Assembly: GCA_903813345.2 (NCBI GenBank)
Contig: CAIIXF020000012.1
Coordinates: forward strand, 5,703,001-5,765,000
Reading direction: 5' to 3'
From: Owenia fusiformis
Taxonomy: Eukaryota; Annelida; Polychaeta; Sabellida; Oweniidae
Length of the DNA: 62,000 nucleotides
Shown: one piece after another, positions 1-13,288 of the stretch
Position numbering within the stretch: position 1 is the stretch's first letter
Layout: the number at the start of each line of letters is the position of its first letter
Notes under the pieces: generated by a model
Told to the model about the DNA's origin: nothing
Databases searched by the model: none
What the model saw: only the letters and a program-made list of their open reading frames with translations
Translations under genes and position numbers: made by a program

Positions 1-2690
1 GTTTGAGACGGGCCCTAATTTCAATTTGAAATTCCACCTATTGTTCCTTGGAGTTTACTTCAATGCTTTGGGTTACGTTTGTATAAATATATATAGATAA
101 ATACTACATGTCTATTTGAAAAAAAATAATTTTAATGCTTTTTTGAATTTTTAACAAAATTTGTTTCACACTTAAGCCGTTTTCAGTGTTAATACTACTT
201 GTATGCGATACAATAATCAGGGAGGTATCTAATTTATCCTAGATTCCTTCCATACTTGTTGGATGGCACTGGTTGTTCAAGTAAACTTGATTCAGTGTTT
301 CTTTCATAGATTTGGAAAATTCGGAATCTTCACCTTCAAAATTGGTTGAATTTGAGTTTTTTTGTTTTATTTTTATATTTAAAATTTCTTTTCATATTAT
401 TTTAAAATCTTACAATTACGATGCAATGTTTCGTTTCTTTTATTAAGTCCTATTTTTATATTATGTAAAGTATTCCAATTTTGCTTGTGGATTGTCCACT
501 TAGCAACAATTATAAGTTTAATAAGATACTCTTTTTTATTTACCTTAAATACCTTTAAAGATGTTTTTTTCATTAAACTTATTGTTGGCAATACCACTTA
601 AGTTTTATTCCTCTCGCAATTTAAATCCGACTAATTTTGAGCAATGATATCGATACACAAATGGCGATCTAGATGTATGAAATAATTTTGGAGCACTTTT
701 ATCCATTGTGTACATAATTGTAGCCTCATTTTAAATAATACCAACCAAGTTTAACTGGTGGGTTCATAAATAATAGTCTCCCTATCAGAGACATTGAATT
801 CATTGTTTTTATGTTTCTTAATGATAGATTAACGATTTTGAATGAAATACTAGTTATCTTCTGACAAGCACAAATTGAATGTTCAAAAATACATAATTGT
901 TACCAATTTGGGCATGAAATACAAAATCTCTCTTTTGAGTTCAAACACTCAAAATACAGTAAAATAACATATCTTTACTTTGAAATGGAGATAATAACAT
1001 GTTTAACAATTAATCATGGTTGTTGGTGATTGAGGAACCTTATTTAGGGTTTATAACATAAAATACAAGAAAAACTTACTGTAGGTGTTGCCTGTTCAAA
1101 TATATCCCATTGCCAATGTTGGAGTAGCAAAATGCTCCAATAATGTCACATGATCAATAAACAAATCCTGATGTGAAATGGTGAGGAAATTCAAATACAA
1201 ATATAAAATTACAACTTGATACATTGAAATACAACGTGTATGAAATACTCTTTAGATGGTGGTGCCATCTTAATTTAATAAGTAAATCTGTCCCATTTAC
1301 ACGAGGATAAGGAGCAGAAACATCATCTATACATCTTCTATACCCCACCCCTACATATGCATAAGGTATTCCGTTCGTCTAATTGTATTGTATATTTATA
1401 TATTTTTGAAAGTACCTTATCAACATCTAACAGTCATCCGATTAACCATTCATAAGACACAGAGACATAAAAACAAATAACATAATCATCACTGATGAGC
1501 CAAATAGGTTGCTCATGAAAACCAAATGCAAGGTACATGTAAAGTAGAATGAGCATGGGAGGTACATCACGCGGAGCCGGCATACAGGGCCTACATTTGT
1601 CCAATTCCCATCCTAGCAATAGAGGTGTATTCGTCGTACTGGTCAGGTATACCAGAAGCGGTTGCCCTATTTTTTATAGACCTTTGCAAAGTCCAATTAG
1701 ATTTATATTAACATTTCGTAGTTTGCAGTACAATGTAAATATGTTTTTCTTGTGAGACAGAATCTCCTTGGTGAGAGCTTTAAATTGTGGTTGATATTGT
1801 AACAAAATATAACCAATGGCTCGTGTCTTCCAGTGGGTAAAACACAATATGTCTCATTTTTATAATCAGTTTATTCTAATAATTTCTAGGTCAATATTAC
1901 AATCAAGTCACTCCCTTGTTCACAAAATCAGATCTCTTATGTCAATTCTCTAAATCAGACTCTAAATAAAATCTGAACTTCAGACTACAAGAGTCGAAAA
2001 TATTTAGCCTGTTTTTAGCACAGAGTCAGGTTGGCAAATAGTTAACTGGCACTAGGCCAACTGGGCAAAAAGCCAACTGGCACCAGGCCAATTGGGCAAC
2101 AAGCTAACTATGCAATAAAAACATAGGTTCAAAGAAAGGGGAGATCTCCGTTCACTCCAGGAAACCTACTAGATCAAAATACAACTGTTGGCTGTTAAGA
2201 CATGACATTTTATTCTTTTATTCTTTCTTTGGTATTAAAAAAGATAATGTTATTGCACTGTAAATGTTTGATGATTAAAAAATTTCAACTTTTATTTGAA
2301 AAATTGCGGGAAATTTGAATATTTGAAAAAAAATTTCAAAAAGTAATTTTTAAAGTCATGACAAATAGTAAATGAACGATAAAAACTATTTTCAAACTTT
2401 ACACGGGGCCTTTAAACTGTTTCTCCTTTTCCTTTTCTTCTCTTATTTTACTTTTTAATTTCTCCTTCATCATGTTATTATATGTCGAATTAGAAATTAG
2501 CTTCTCGTGTGAAATTCGACGACCTTACAGAGGATCTTGAAGAATATGCGTTTAACAATATTGATGTACCAATTACAGATTCACATTATATATTTTCTCT
2601 TTATTCATTTCCTCTCTTTGTTTTACTTAATTTTGTATATCTCTTTTATTATAATTATCTGCCGAATTATTATATCACAAGCATCTTATG
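1..2690. other. AT-rich non-coding stretch
   Basis: I see no supportable gene here. All open frames are short and AT-driven. The only local structure is a short degenerate direct repeat near 2035-2110 built on a CCAACTGGCA-like core. The stretch looks like ordinary intergenic or intronic DNA. Confidence 0.5.
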
Positions 2691-2695
2691 TTAAA

Positions 2696-3025
2696 GATGG
2701 TGACCTCACACCGCAAAATTTATAGCACGTCCTACAATATTTTTGGGCCAACATTTTTTCCAGGCCCATCCTAGGGGGGGGGGGGGGGGGCAGAGGGAAA
2801 GGGGCACAAATATGTCCGCGAAAAAAATTGGGCCAAATTTTGAAAAATAATGCCCAAATTCGAAAAACAATGCACAGTAATGCCAGTTTTTTAATCTTAA
2901 TTGCCCAGGTGAATGTGGGGAAGAGCAAGTTTTTCTTCAAGGAAGGAGAAGGTAGGTCCACATTTCTCAGGAGATATCAACTCGGACGAGCCCCCAGAGC
3001 CCCCCCCCCCCTGGCTACGGGCCTG
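2696..3025. mobile_element. Truncated copy of the CAGGCCCGTAGCCA-ended element
   Basis: The right end reads CTGGCTACGGGCCTG at 3011-3025, the end sequence seen in the better preserved copies at 7360-7565 and 11752-13288. The body (text around TACAATATTTTTGGGCCAAC and GGGAAGAGCAAGTTTTTCTTC) is nearly the same as 13020-13290. No left end is visible, so this copy is 5' truncated. A run of G near 2775-2792 and a run of C near 3000-3010 flank the body. Confidence 0.6.
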
Positions 3026-4285
3026 TTTATAACCTTAATACCTTACTCTACTAGCGCCTGATTTTGAAAGATCCGAGCAAGAGCATTCCCCTTTCTTGGC
3101 CATGCTTAATTTGAAATGGGTGCATTCGGGCGTAAGAGAAATTTTAAGAAGTACAACGGGTTGAAAAACCTAAATCACTGAATAATGGATGTCAAGACGG
3201 AAACATGGGTGGGTCAATCAATGCCCAACGAGTGATTTTTTGTTTAAGTGATTGGTGGACAAAGTTTGGAGATGAGGGACTGTGTGGGCTAAAGTAAGTG
3301 ACACAATTCAATTTCATGTAGGGGGTATACCTTCACCGGCCGGGAAGGGCGTCTGGAGAATGTGTTAATGCATGGATGAGCGGATCTTTTATTTGGTGAT
3401 ATTTTTGTATTTTTGCCTACCTGGTAGTTTGTACCAGCAGGCTGGGCTGACAAGGATATTGCAGGGAAAACTGGACAACTGGGGGACTTATTGTTGCAAA
3501 TGATCTGCTCATGTGTGATTGGGTTGGGCTACAAGTTGTAGATGGTTTCATCTGTTGTGCTCGGAAGTCCAAAGGGTTGTGAGATTGTAGTACCACCATG
3601 TGGAGTCCCACTCCATGTTCAGGGAAACCTGATACAATGTCGCGACGGCTTGTCCAGAATCACGTTCCTTCAGTAGTTCTGCCATTGTGTCATCTATTGG
3701 TCAGGTTACCGGGGCTAGCAGTACAGCCGCGCAAAAGCCGTGTCCTGTATCCCTTTTGTTTTCATACCCATGATTTCTTCCGATATTTCGTCTGTGATTG
3801 CGGCATTGAGGATGTGGAACTGAAAAAGAAAGGATTGATTTGAAAAATGGTTATAGAAATATTATTGAACTGTTCTGAATCGTTTCAATCTCACTTTTTT
3901 CTTTTTCTTTGAGGCATTTTTTCATTTTCTTTTTGCACTTCTCGCTTTCAATATTCGATTAACTCTTAAACAACCCGCGGGGTTGTAAAGATAAATTAGG
4001 GACCAACCCCCTCTTCTTGAATATATGAAATGTGTGCAAAAGTCCATCCTCCCTGTGAGAGGTTGAAAGGATGAGTTTTTGTTCAATGAATCGAAAGGTT
4101 AGCTGACGATTGCCTAATGAAAGTTTACGTGTTAAATGTTGGTTGCGTAAGGCAGCATTATTGACTAATATATTTTTTGTGATAATAATGTTGTTGTCAT
4201 GACATCTTGTCATTTATATTTTTATAAATGTTCTTGTTCCTTGAGTAATAACAATACTATCAATACTGTCTCAGTTTTGCATGAG
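3026..4285. other. Unassigned, slightly GC-richer stretch
   Basis: About 3160-3830 is less AT-rich than its surroundings and has open frames of 60-80 codons on both strands, but none shows a recognisable domain, codon pattern or splice structure. It could be an old gene relic or an unidentified transposon. I do not call a gene. Confidence 0.3.
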
Positions 4286-4465
4286 AGCTTTACTCTAGTG
4301 TGGATCCTCTGTATCTCAGCCCTACAGTAACAGCATTTGTAAATGTCTATTATAGTATGGATCCCCTAAACATCAGTACAGATGTTTACTTCAGTATGGA
4401 TCCTTTACACCTCAGTACTTTACAACCTAATTTGAGGTTTTAACACCAGTATGGATCCTCTAATC
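4286..4465. repeat. Degenerate tandem repeat, AGTATGGATCC core
   Basis: Four spaced copies of a unit of roughly 45-60 bp are seen, each with AGT(A/G)TGGATCC followed by a CTCAGTAC-like segment. Units are diverged, so the array is old. Confidence 0.55.
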
Positions 4466-4570
4466 CCGTTACAAAATTTACAATTCGACATCATTTTTTG
4501 AATGAGAACGGCACCACCAGTTGTTCTCTTTTTGAAAAACATATGTCATTTGTAAACCAGTGGGGACCTT

Positions 4571-4925
4571 TACACTATGTAAAATCCTATGATTAATACT
4601 TGTGATAACATCTTATATTGATGTTTAATTTGTTGTTTAATCCAATATCACAGAAAGTATCATTCAATATTATAACATCTGATCCGGACTCAAATATCAT
4701 TAGAGAATGATACCCGATTAAACCAAAATATATTCCAGTTTAACCTGATATAATTTAAGTCAGGATCAGATTAAACAGTATTATACGCATATCATTTTCT
4801 ATTATAACAGGTTTCAAAGTGGTATAATACAAATTATACATATCATTTTTTGTATAATACAAATTAAACTGGAATATACCGAGACCAAACAGATGATACT
4901 GTATTATACGGTTCAGAAATTAATG
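4571..4925 (+). repeat. Dispersed AT-rich element, copy 1
   Basis: It opens with ACACTATGTAAAATCCTATG (4571 on). The reverse complement of the same end occurs at about 11060-11093, closing a related AT-rich block that starts near 10800. Both bodies are rich in GTATAATAC and GATAACA motifs. They look like two oppositely oriented, diverged copies of one non-autonomous element. Confidence 0.45.
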
Positions 4926-5484
4926 GCACTTTGTTTTTATAACGTCAGACCTTAATTAAACAAGCTAACGTAAATATTTACATAAGGTAATTCTAGAAGT
5001 TTTTTTAAACTCATGTTTGACCATTTGTCTCAGACTGAAATCCGATATTGTTTATTTGGCAATCGCACCCCCCCCCCAAGTTTGCTACGCCCCTGTACAT
5101 GGCTAATAGGGGCACTATTACGCTACGTGCAGAGTCTAGTTATATACTACGAGAAGACGAAACTCTCTTTTAAGAAGTGAAGTCGAACGAATGCAAAGGG
5201 TAGGGCACTATAGAAGAGGATCTTACAAAAGCACGATCTATTTCACAACGCCTTTAATTTTTGCTCTTCAACTGTTGCCCTTTGTGCATTTAAGAAATAA
5301 AATATCTTAATCTAATTTGTTCAACCTTTCTTTTCGCTCAGTTCTGCAATATAACGTCCACATGTTGTTTAGGCTTACATGCATGTCATTTGCGAAATAG
5401 CTGTAAGACATTATGAGAATGAATATGGGAATTTCCACGTAATATGTTTGTTCACATGATTATATACACATATCTGCATAACAA

Positions 5485-6172
5485 TCGGAGACAGAAGTCA
5501 AAATATTGTCCAATAAAGAATCTAACATTTAGTGATAACAAAAGGATTAATTGCTATATAGTTCTCTTTGTCCTAGTCTTTGTTTTCTTAACTGCGGAAG
5601 TCTACCAACATCACCTAGATTACATAAGAGATCATCTCACAGTCTAAAATTGCTTTTAATCGCAAGTTAAAGTATTCCGACCAAAAGTTGTATACCTGTA
5701 ATTTGGGGGGGGGGGGCGATGTTACATCACATAACTACAACGTTCATATAGAAATATACAATAAGCATGTCGTATAAAAGCTAAACTTATAAATACTCAT
5801 TTCAAAGTCATTCTGTTCATGGAAGCGTCAAGTTATGAAAAACAATGCTAAACACTAAAATAAACAAATCGACTTGATTACTTTTGAAAACTTCTTGAGA
5901 GGTGATGGACAAATGTATTTTTCTAACTCATTAGAACGTCTGTCTGATTGAAATACTATTTTTTAAATACATGAAACATAAATGAATAAATCTTGGTCAG
6001 AAGTCTGAACATTGTCCAACGAAATAATAAGAATCTACATTTAACATTTAATGATTACAAAAGGATTAATTGCTATATAGTCTTTGTCTTAGTCTTTGTT
6101 TTTCTAACGGTGGAAGTGTACCAACATCACCTTGATTACAGAAGATCTAACAGTCTAAAATTGCTTTTAATT
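5485..6172. repeat. Direct duplication (5485-5665 and 5995-6172)
   Basis: The two blocks share AAAAGGATTAATTGCTATATAG, a CTTTGTTTT segment, ACCAACATCACC and AGTCTAAAATTGCTTTTAAT in the same order, about 500 bp apart, with small indels. The piece between them (5815-5975) is in turn similar to 8452-8616. Short open frames over the blocks are not convincing genes. Confidence 0.6.
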
Positions 6173-6860
6173 CCCGGGTTTTAATTACATTGTATGAATA
6201 TAGTTTTTTGCCTCTCTTTTCATTTTTAAACCGGTGTCTGTTTCCGTATTTAACAATTTATTGTGATAAATTATTTCAGTTAGTGTCGAAATCAAAACGA
6301 TTTTCTACATTATAGTCCCCTCCTCTTGCACTGACTAAATATTAAAATAAGCCAGTCTGATTGCGAATTTACAAATCCTATAAAATGAGCTTCAAACCGC
6401 CTTTTAATCAGAGAAAACAATAGGTTAATTCATCTGATTGCGAAAAAACGAATCAATCTAATTATCTGATCTCCATGCTATTTGATTCGTGCATTATAGC
6501 CAATCGGGCAAGGGTGAAATTATTTCATTTGAAAGCAGAAATAAATATTACAACCCCTCTAGCATAACTGTTCGGGAGAAATTCATACAAAAATAAGGTA
6601 CACAACTGATGAGGGATCGCACGCAATGCATGCACCCCTCTCCTCCTCCTCCGTGTTTGCCCACACACGACCATATTTGATAATTTTTGAAAGGAAAAAG
6701 CATTTCCCCCGGGAATATAGGTGTAGCGGTTGCCAGAAGTCGCACAGCTTGCGAGTCAGGGTATCCTGATCCATGCCTCATCGTCTGATTGGTCTGATAT
6801 TTAGAGGGGGCGCAAAAATGATTAAGGGGGGGGGGTAAACGTGGAAGTTGCCAAAGTATC

Positions 6861-7064
6861 CGTGGGCGTATCCAGGGGGGGGGGGGGTTGTGATGTGATC
6901 GCACCCCCCCCTCCTTAACAATAAAAATAAAACCCTGAGAAAGAAGAAGAAAGGAGCTTTAAAATGCTGCTCAGGCCACAATCGTACCCTCCTGACTGAA
7001 AACCGAAAGCTTTTTTGCGATCGCACCCCCTCCCCCCTGACTGAAAGCTGGCTACGCCCCTGAT
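6861..7064. mobile_element. Small inverted-repeat element, GGGCGTAGCC ends
   Basis: The left part reads GGGCGTATCCAGGGG and the right end GGCTACGCCCCTG, an imperfect inverted repeat related to the CAGGCCCGTAGCC family nearby. The interior is rich in C and G runs and has no coding capacity. A piece of a similar right end sits at about 5072-5093. Confidence 0.5.
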
Positions 7065-7241
7065 ATCTGTTTTTGGTCATCAATAAAACTATATTTATAT
7101 GGTGAGGATTCATGGGTTTTGATAACAATAGGCTTTATATATGTATAATTAATCCAAATTCATATTGTATCATGTTGGCTATATCGTTTCAAGTGTAGAA
7201 TTAAGAACTGAAATCGGGGTTGACTTTGATTTGTTTGAGCA

Positions 7242-7277
7242 GAGACATATAAAATATATATGTTTTATATGTCTCTG
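7242..7277. repeat. 36-bp palindrome
   Basis: AGAGACATATAAAA is followed by TATATATG and then the exact reverse complement arm. The AGAGACATATAAAA half recurs without its partner at about 8030, so the palindrome probably joins two copies of a short dispersed motif. Confidence 0.6.
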
Positions 7278-7359
7278 GTTTGAGTCAGGGAACAAAATCT
7301 AATCAGACAGACGGATAAATTAATATTTGTTTTAATAAATGAGTATTATAGGTTATAGG

Positions 7360-7565
7360 CAGGCCCGTAGCCAGGGGGGGGGGGTTCGCAGGGTTCGGGC
7401 CAACCGCCCTGGCCAAAGATTCTTTCATAATCATGAAGTTTTTCACCATTTTGAGCATTTCTCGTGTGATTTTAGCCATATTTGGACCAAAATTGTCAAA
7501 TGTGAACCCCCTAGACATTTTTGAAAACTGCCCCCCCCCCTTGGCAAATCATGGCTACGGGCCTG
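7360..7565. mobile_element. MITE with CAGGCCCGTAGCCA ends
   Basis: Terminal inverted repeats are CAGGCCCGTAGCCAGG (left) and ATGGCTACGGGCCTG (right). Flanks GGTTATAGG (7351-7359) and GGTTATAAG (7566-7574) match at 8 of 9 bases and look like a target duplication. The 206-bp body has no coding capacity, so the element is non-autonomous. Confidence 0.7.
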
Positions 7566-7574
7566 GGTTATAAG

Positions 7575-10500
7575 CAGTATCATGGGAACCAAGGAAATGT
7601 TAATTATTTTCTGTTTACTTCGGATTCAGTTAACCATCTGTAGATTGAAAAACAAGGATCAATAAATACAACTACTCAAAATCAAACATTAGAAATCTAT
7701 TTTTGACTGGACACATTTTTGTTCTCGAATGCCAACTTTGATTTGAATGATTTCAATCAAATAGGTAGGTGTGAATATTTTCGAAACAAATGCATGATAT
7801 ATACACATATTTTGTACCAAATGTGTGACATAAACGGCAATCGCGTGCAAAGACCGAACGGAATGCGTTCGCTTTTTTTCGCCGTTCGGTATTTTACCGT
7901 GTCGGCATTTCACAAAAAAACGTGATATTTGATCATACACGCTAAATTGATGCGTGATTTCTATTTTTCCAGCAAATGCGTAACAATCACGCCTAATGCG
8001 TGAGGGTTGACAGGGCAGTTATTACATCAGAGACATATAAAACGTGACCTGATCGGGAGAGATTCGGGTTGTACACACATTGCTATCTCTTTATGCATGT
8101 TTAATTGCCAAATTACTATAAAAACAAGCTTGAGTAACATTAAGTATTTATTTAGTATTTTGTTATCACACATCAAAAGGCGCATTTGAAGTTCAGGAAA
8201 TGCAAGAAGACTTGGATAGACATTATGTATTTATATATTTATATGTTATGAATTTAATTTGAATTCTGTTGAGTTGGACTCCTTGAACATCCCCCCTTGG
8301 CTACGGGTATAAGTACCTTCGGCACATGAGAGAATAATTTTAGACTTCTGCAATGCAACTAATTAGAGAGACCTAAAATGAAAATAATGTAACAGTGGTC
8401 TACTTCGGGTAACTGTTCCTGTAAAAATATACAATTGTAGTCCATCACAGAGTTCATTTATTTCACGAAAGCGTCAAAGGACATTGCCTCTAAACACTAA
8501 GATAAACAAATTAACTTCCGCAGAAACATCCTGTAGAGGAAAAAACAAATGGCTTTTCATAGCGGATTAGAATAGGCAGTCTGTCTGATTGTATACATGT
8601 AATATATTAGATACATTTTAAATTAAATGAATTTTGACGGATTATGTGATTCCTGGGAAATGAAAAATAGTTTATTTTTCCTGGCTGTTTAATGAAAGCA
8701 CATTTAAAAATCTCCATTCATTAACATCTAACGGGCTTTGAAAACCAGGGATTGAAAACGAGGAATCAATGGTAATTAATATGATCTTAGAATTTGTACA
8801 CGTGTATGAGAGGTGCGAAAGGCAGGCTGACCGTGCGGTCGACGTATGGTTGACATGCGGACAATGTAAGAATGCGAAGGGTATCTGTGTTCCCCTGGTC
8901 TGGCCGTATGATTGCTACAAATGGATATGCATGGATTTATTGCACTCGACAGAGTTATGTTTATGTCTTTTGAACGGTGGCTCTACCTCGATGCATCTGT
9001 TAATAAATTAAACTATAAGCTTTATTGGATGTGACTTTCAAATTCAAATTCCAAATAAATAAAGCACACAATTTAAGTGTGACAAAAAAGAGCAAAACTG
9101 AAAACCCGTTCACCTATAGTGCCCGACATTATGTTAATAAACAATTTCCACATGTTGAAATATATTGCTATTTGATTGAGTTCAAGACAAAACATTTTGG
9201 AATTGTTTCACATAATGTAATATTCCTCGGATTTGATGCATACACATGTTTCACAATCAGAGACAAGGGTCTTATACGGGGTCTTACATTTGGAAAACCA
9301 ATCTATAAGTAGTATTAGATTATCACAAAAGATAAATAACTTTTAAAACTGCGGTTAGGTAGCATCTTGATTACAGTAAAGACAGGTCATCTAGGAATTA
9401 TTTCTGCCTCTAATTCCTTAAACCGCTTCGTTGAACAGTGCAAAAATATTTCAGTCAGATCCTAAAACAAAACTATTTTTATTTTTAATCCCCTCACCTT
9501 GTCAATGTCTATGCCTGCATCTGGTTTTGCCCACCATTGGGAGGGAGCCGATATACACATAGATTACTTACTTGCCATGGACAGGGGGGGGGGGGCACAG
9601 AAACGAACATTCTGGGGTCATAAAAGATAATTGGGGAAGGGGGAGGGGAGGTGGTGAATAGTGAAGTCTGGGAGAGAAGTTAAGGGGTACTGAAATCTTT
9701 CTTTTGATATTTAGTGCTTGAATGGAGACTCGTTTCCACTCCCCGCACTCTAGTAAAATTTAAATATTTGATCCAAAGGAGTTATTTTGTATCAAACTTG
9801 CATTCCGATTAATTAACACTCCCACGATTGTACCGCTTCACTATTGTCTAAGATAATTATAAAGAATTCACGGGACACTATAGTCTTCCTTTTAAACTTT
9901 AGTGGTTGCATCAGAGACATAAAAACAATTATAAATATTTGATTTAGGGAGGTATTTGCAATCCAACTCTGATGATACAAAACTAGTCAGCCAAGACTAA
10001 ATTATGAACTTATTTATCATTTAGACTATTGAGTTCATTAAATTATTATTCCATAGATATCGCATTTAATCCTGTCAACACAATCGTGGTATTAATTGGC
10101 ATGATATTTAATCAGAGAGACGGTTTAAAAAGTTGTTGATTAATGATTAAGTATTAAGTATTAATGATAACGTATTAGGAAAAATCCTAATTCAATGTTT
10201 TTGTTCTCTCGCAATAGCAAACCCCTCGCCGGGCAAGCATTCTTTAAAAACGTGAAGTTGAGCAGTTTTGAAAATTGTCTATTTTGAACCATCGCCTTGT
10301 ATATTTTTATAACTGCCCTTAAATCACGATAACCGTGATTCCCGAAAGCTGAGATAACTATGGCACACAAATGCTAGTAGCCGTTATGGAAAATAAAAAC
10401 ACCGAATTTCGAAATGGGTTAAAATGTCGCAGTCTTACGTTGTCTCCGTTAACAATGTAGCTTTAATATTAAGACATATTGATTTCAATAAATAAAGTGC

Positions 10501-11469
10501 CCACATTTTTCTTTCATGGAGCGCATTGAAGCAATCCAATATTATAATAAAACCGCTAATAATCTAAATGGGCGCCCGTGTTTTTGCAAGTACGTTATAA
10601 ATGTAAAACTGAAATATATCTTTCAACTGCTGCACTAATCACTTCTGGTGACTTATTTTGAAAAATCATTTATATTAATTCATTACAACTTTCAAATGTC
10701 AAAACTTAATTTATCAATACCCGCTTTTATTAAAACACTCAATATGTCTATGTCAACAAGATAGTGTCAACATGTTGTGTCAACAACATGTAACCTAATG
10801 TAAACAAATTATACGCAAGAGCAGAGAAATGTATCATCCAGTATAATATGTTTTCCCAGTTGAACCAGATGGAATATAACAGCTGATAACAGCTGATAAC
10901 AAATTAAAACAAATTATACAAGTATCAGAGGAGAAACTCCAAAAAAGTCCGTATCATTCATTGTTATAATTATGTCTTATACATAAACCTATGATAACAG
11001 GTTAAAACAAATTAAAACAACTGATATGTATGTTTAATAGGTTTATGATACTGTATTAATCATGGGATTTTACATAGTGTTAATTTCGTGGCACATTATA
11101 GATTATGATCTGGGCTTCGAGTTTTAACAATAATGAAGTATCATAACTAGATCTATATCTTTATTTGTGGCAGTGAAACAATTTACAATCATGCATATAG
11201 GCCTAGTTTGTGCATATCATATACTGCTGAATAACTACTTCATGATACAAACAATAATATATAAAATATGTCATAATAAGATAAAGAACCACTGAGGATG
11301 ATTGGTCAAGACTCGGCAAGACGTAGCACTCATTGTACAGTCAAGACATTTATATGATACACCAGTAAAACATTGTACATTACATTATTGTATTATTTGT
11401 TTTGTCATCTCCCAGGAATACAGTGTTCGACAGCGACATATGACACCACAGTGAGTCTACCCATTCATT
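7575..11469. other. Non-coding stretch with scattered repeats
   Basis: No gene is supported. It holds the second copy of the 5815-5975 segment (8452-8616), poly(G) near 9585-9596, and a block near 10800-11093 that is an inverted relative of 4571-4925. Open frames at 8769-9011 and 9025-9312 have no recognisable domain. Confidence 0.4.
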
Positions 11470-11565
11470 CGCTACGAGTGAACTCCAAAAATTAAACGTT
11501 TGCAAAACTACTGTATAGTCACCGAGTGGACTCAAAATTAAACGTTCGTAAAACTACTGCAATAT
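11470..11565. repeat. Two-copy tandem repeat of about 50 bp
   Basis: The block GAACTCCAAAAATTAAACGTTTGCAAAACTACTG is immediately followed by a diverged second copy with ACTCAAAATTAAACGTTCG and AAAACTACTG. Confidence 0.55.
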
Positions 11566-11751
11566 CAAATTACCAGTGCTGCCACCTTTATCTTTCAAAG
11601 TGCCGTGACGAGGAAACTGCTGACGGTAATATTCTCTTCTATATTTAGCTTACTACCATCACTTTTACATTGGCCTATGGGAACAATTACATTCTACAAG
11701 TCCATTTCATTTAAATTACAGTCTACAGTTTATTATTGTATCAGTGGTGCT

Positions 11752-13288
11752 CATGCCCGTAGCCAGCTTTTTGTAAGGGGGGCTCGAACCTCCCCCGGAC
11801 CCCCCCCCCCCCAAAAAAAAAAATTCCCCATACTAAACCAAGCCCCTTTGTATTGTAAAGGACAGTGGCGGATCCGGAAGCTAACAGGGGGGCACACTTC
11901 AATTCATGAAAAAAGATCCGCGCTTGCGCGGAAAAAACTCTTTCGAGCATTAACACCAAAATTTGGACCAACAGTAAGAAAATTTATGGCACGTTTTTGG
12001 AAAATTTGGCCTAACATCGAAAAAAAAACGCCCAAAAAGGACAAGTAATGCCCAAAAGGACAAGTCAAGAGAATTAGGGACCTAAAACCTAAAAGAGTTT
12101 TGGCCAAAATTCTGAAAATTTATGGCCCGTTCTTTGAAAATTTGGCCTAAAATTGAAAAAAGGCCCAAAAAGGTCAAGTAATGCCAAAAAGGCCCACTTA
12201 AGAGGCCCTACAATATTTTTGGGCCAACATTTTTTCTGGGCCCATCCTTTTGCCGCGCGGTAAACCTTTAAAGGGCCCTAGAACCAAAATTTAGAAAATT
12301 TATGGCATGTTTTTTGAAAATTTGACCTAAACTTGAAGGCCCAAAAAGGTCAAGTAAAAATGTCAAGTAAAGGCCAACTAAAGAGGCCCTACAATATTTT
12401 TGGCCCGACATTCTTTTCTAGGCCCATCCTAGGGCCGTGCGTAAGATTTTAAGGGGCCTGAAACCAAAATTCGGGCGAAAATTCTGAAAATTTATGGCCA
12501 GTGTTTTGAAAATTTGGCCTTAAATAAAAAAAATAAAGCCCCAAAAGGTCAATTAATGCCCAAAGAGGCCCACTAAAAAGGCCCTACAATATTTTTTAGC
12601 CAACATTTTTTTCTGGGCCCATCCTTTGGCCGTGCGGAAATCCTTTTAGGGCCTTAGAACCAAAATTTGGGCCATTTTGAAGATTTATGGCCCGTTTTTT
12701 GAAAATTTAGCCTAAAATTGAAAAAATAAGGCCCAAAAAAGTCAAGTAAAAAAGGTCAAGTAAGGGCCAACTAAAGAGGCCCTACAATTTTTTTGGTCTA
12801 ACATTTTTTTCTGGGCCCATCCTAGGGCCGCGCATAAAAATTTTTAGGGCCCTAAAACCAAAATTGGGGCTAAAATTTGGAAAATTAATAGCCCGTTTTT
12901 GAAAATTTGGCCTGAAATTGAAAATATAAGGCCCAAAATGTCAAGTAATGCCCAAAAAGGCCCTACAATATGTTTGGGCCATCATTTCTTTCCGAGTTTC
13001 GGCGGGCCCATCCTATGTTTAACAAAACACAAAGGACGATCATAAAAAAAGAGGGAAAGGGGCACAAATATGTCCATGAAAAAAATTGGGCCAACTTTTG
13101 AAAAATAATGCCCAAATTCGAAAAACAATGCACAGTAATGCCAGTTTTAAAATCTTAATTGCCCAGTGAATGTGGGGAAGAGCAAGTTTTTCTTCAAGGA
13201 AGCAAAAAGGTAGGTCCACATTTTTTTCAGGAGATATCAGGGGGGGGGGCTCGCACGAGCCCCAAGAGCCCCCCTGGCTATGGGCCTG
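11752..13288. mobile_element. Expanded element of the CAGGCCCGTAGCCAG family with internal tandem array
   Basis: The left end reads CATGCCCGTAGCCAG and the right end CTGGCTATGGGCCTG, imperfect inverted repeats. Both outer flanks contain GTGCT. The interior from about 11900 to 13010 is a tandem array of roughly six or seven diverged units of about 180 bp. Each carries GGCCCTACAATATTTTTGGGCC-like and TCTGGGCCCATCC motifs. The terminal 270 bp equals the truncated copy at 2696-3025. No transposase is encoded. Confidence 0.65.

Noticed and set aside
2686-3061. Open frames of 77-91 codons with proline runs
   Set aside because: They arise from poly(G)/poly(C) tracts and a non-coding repeat also present at 13020-13290.
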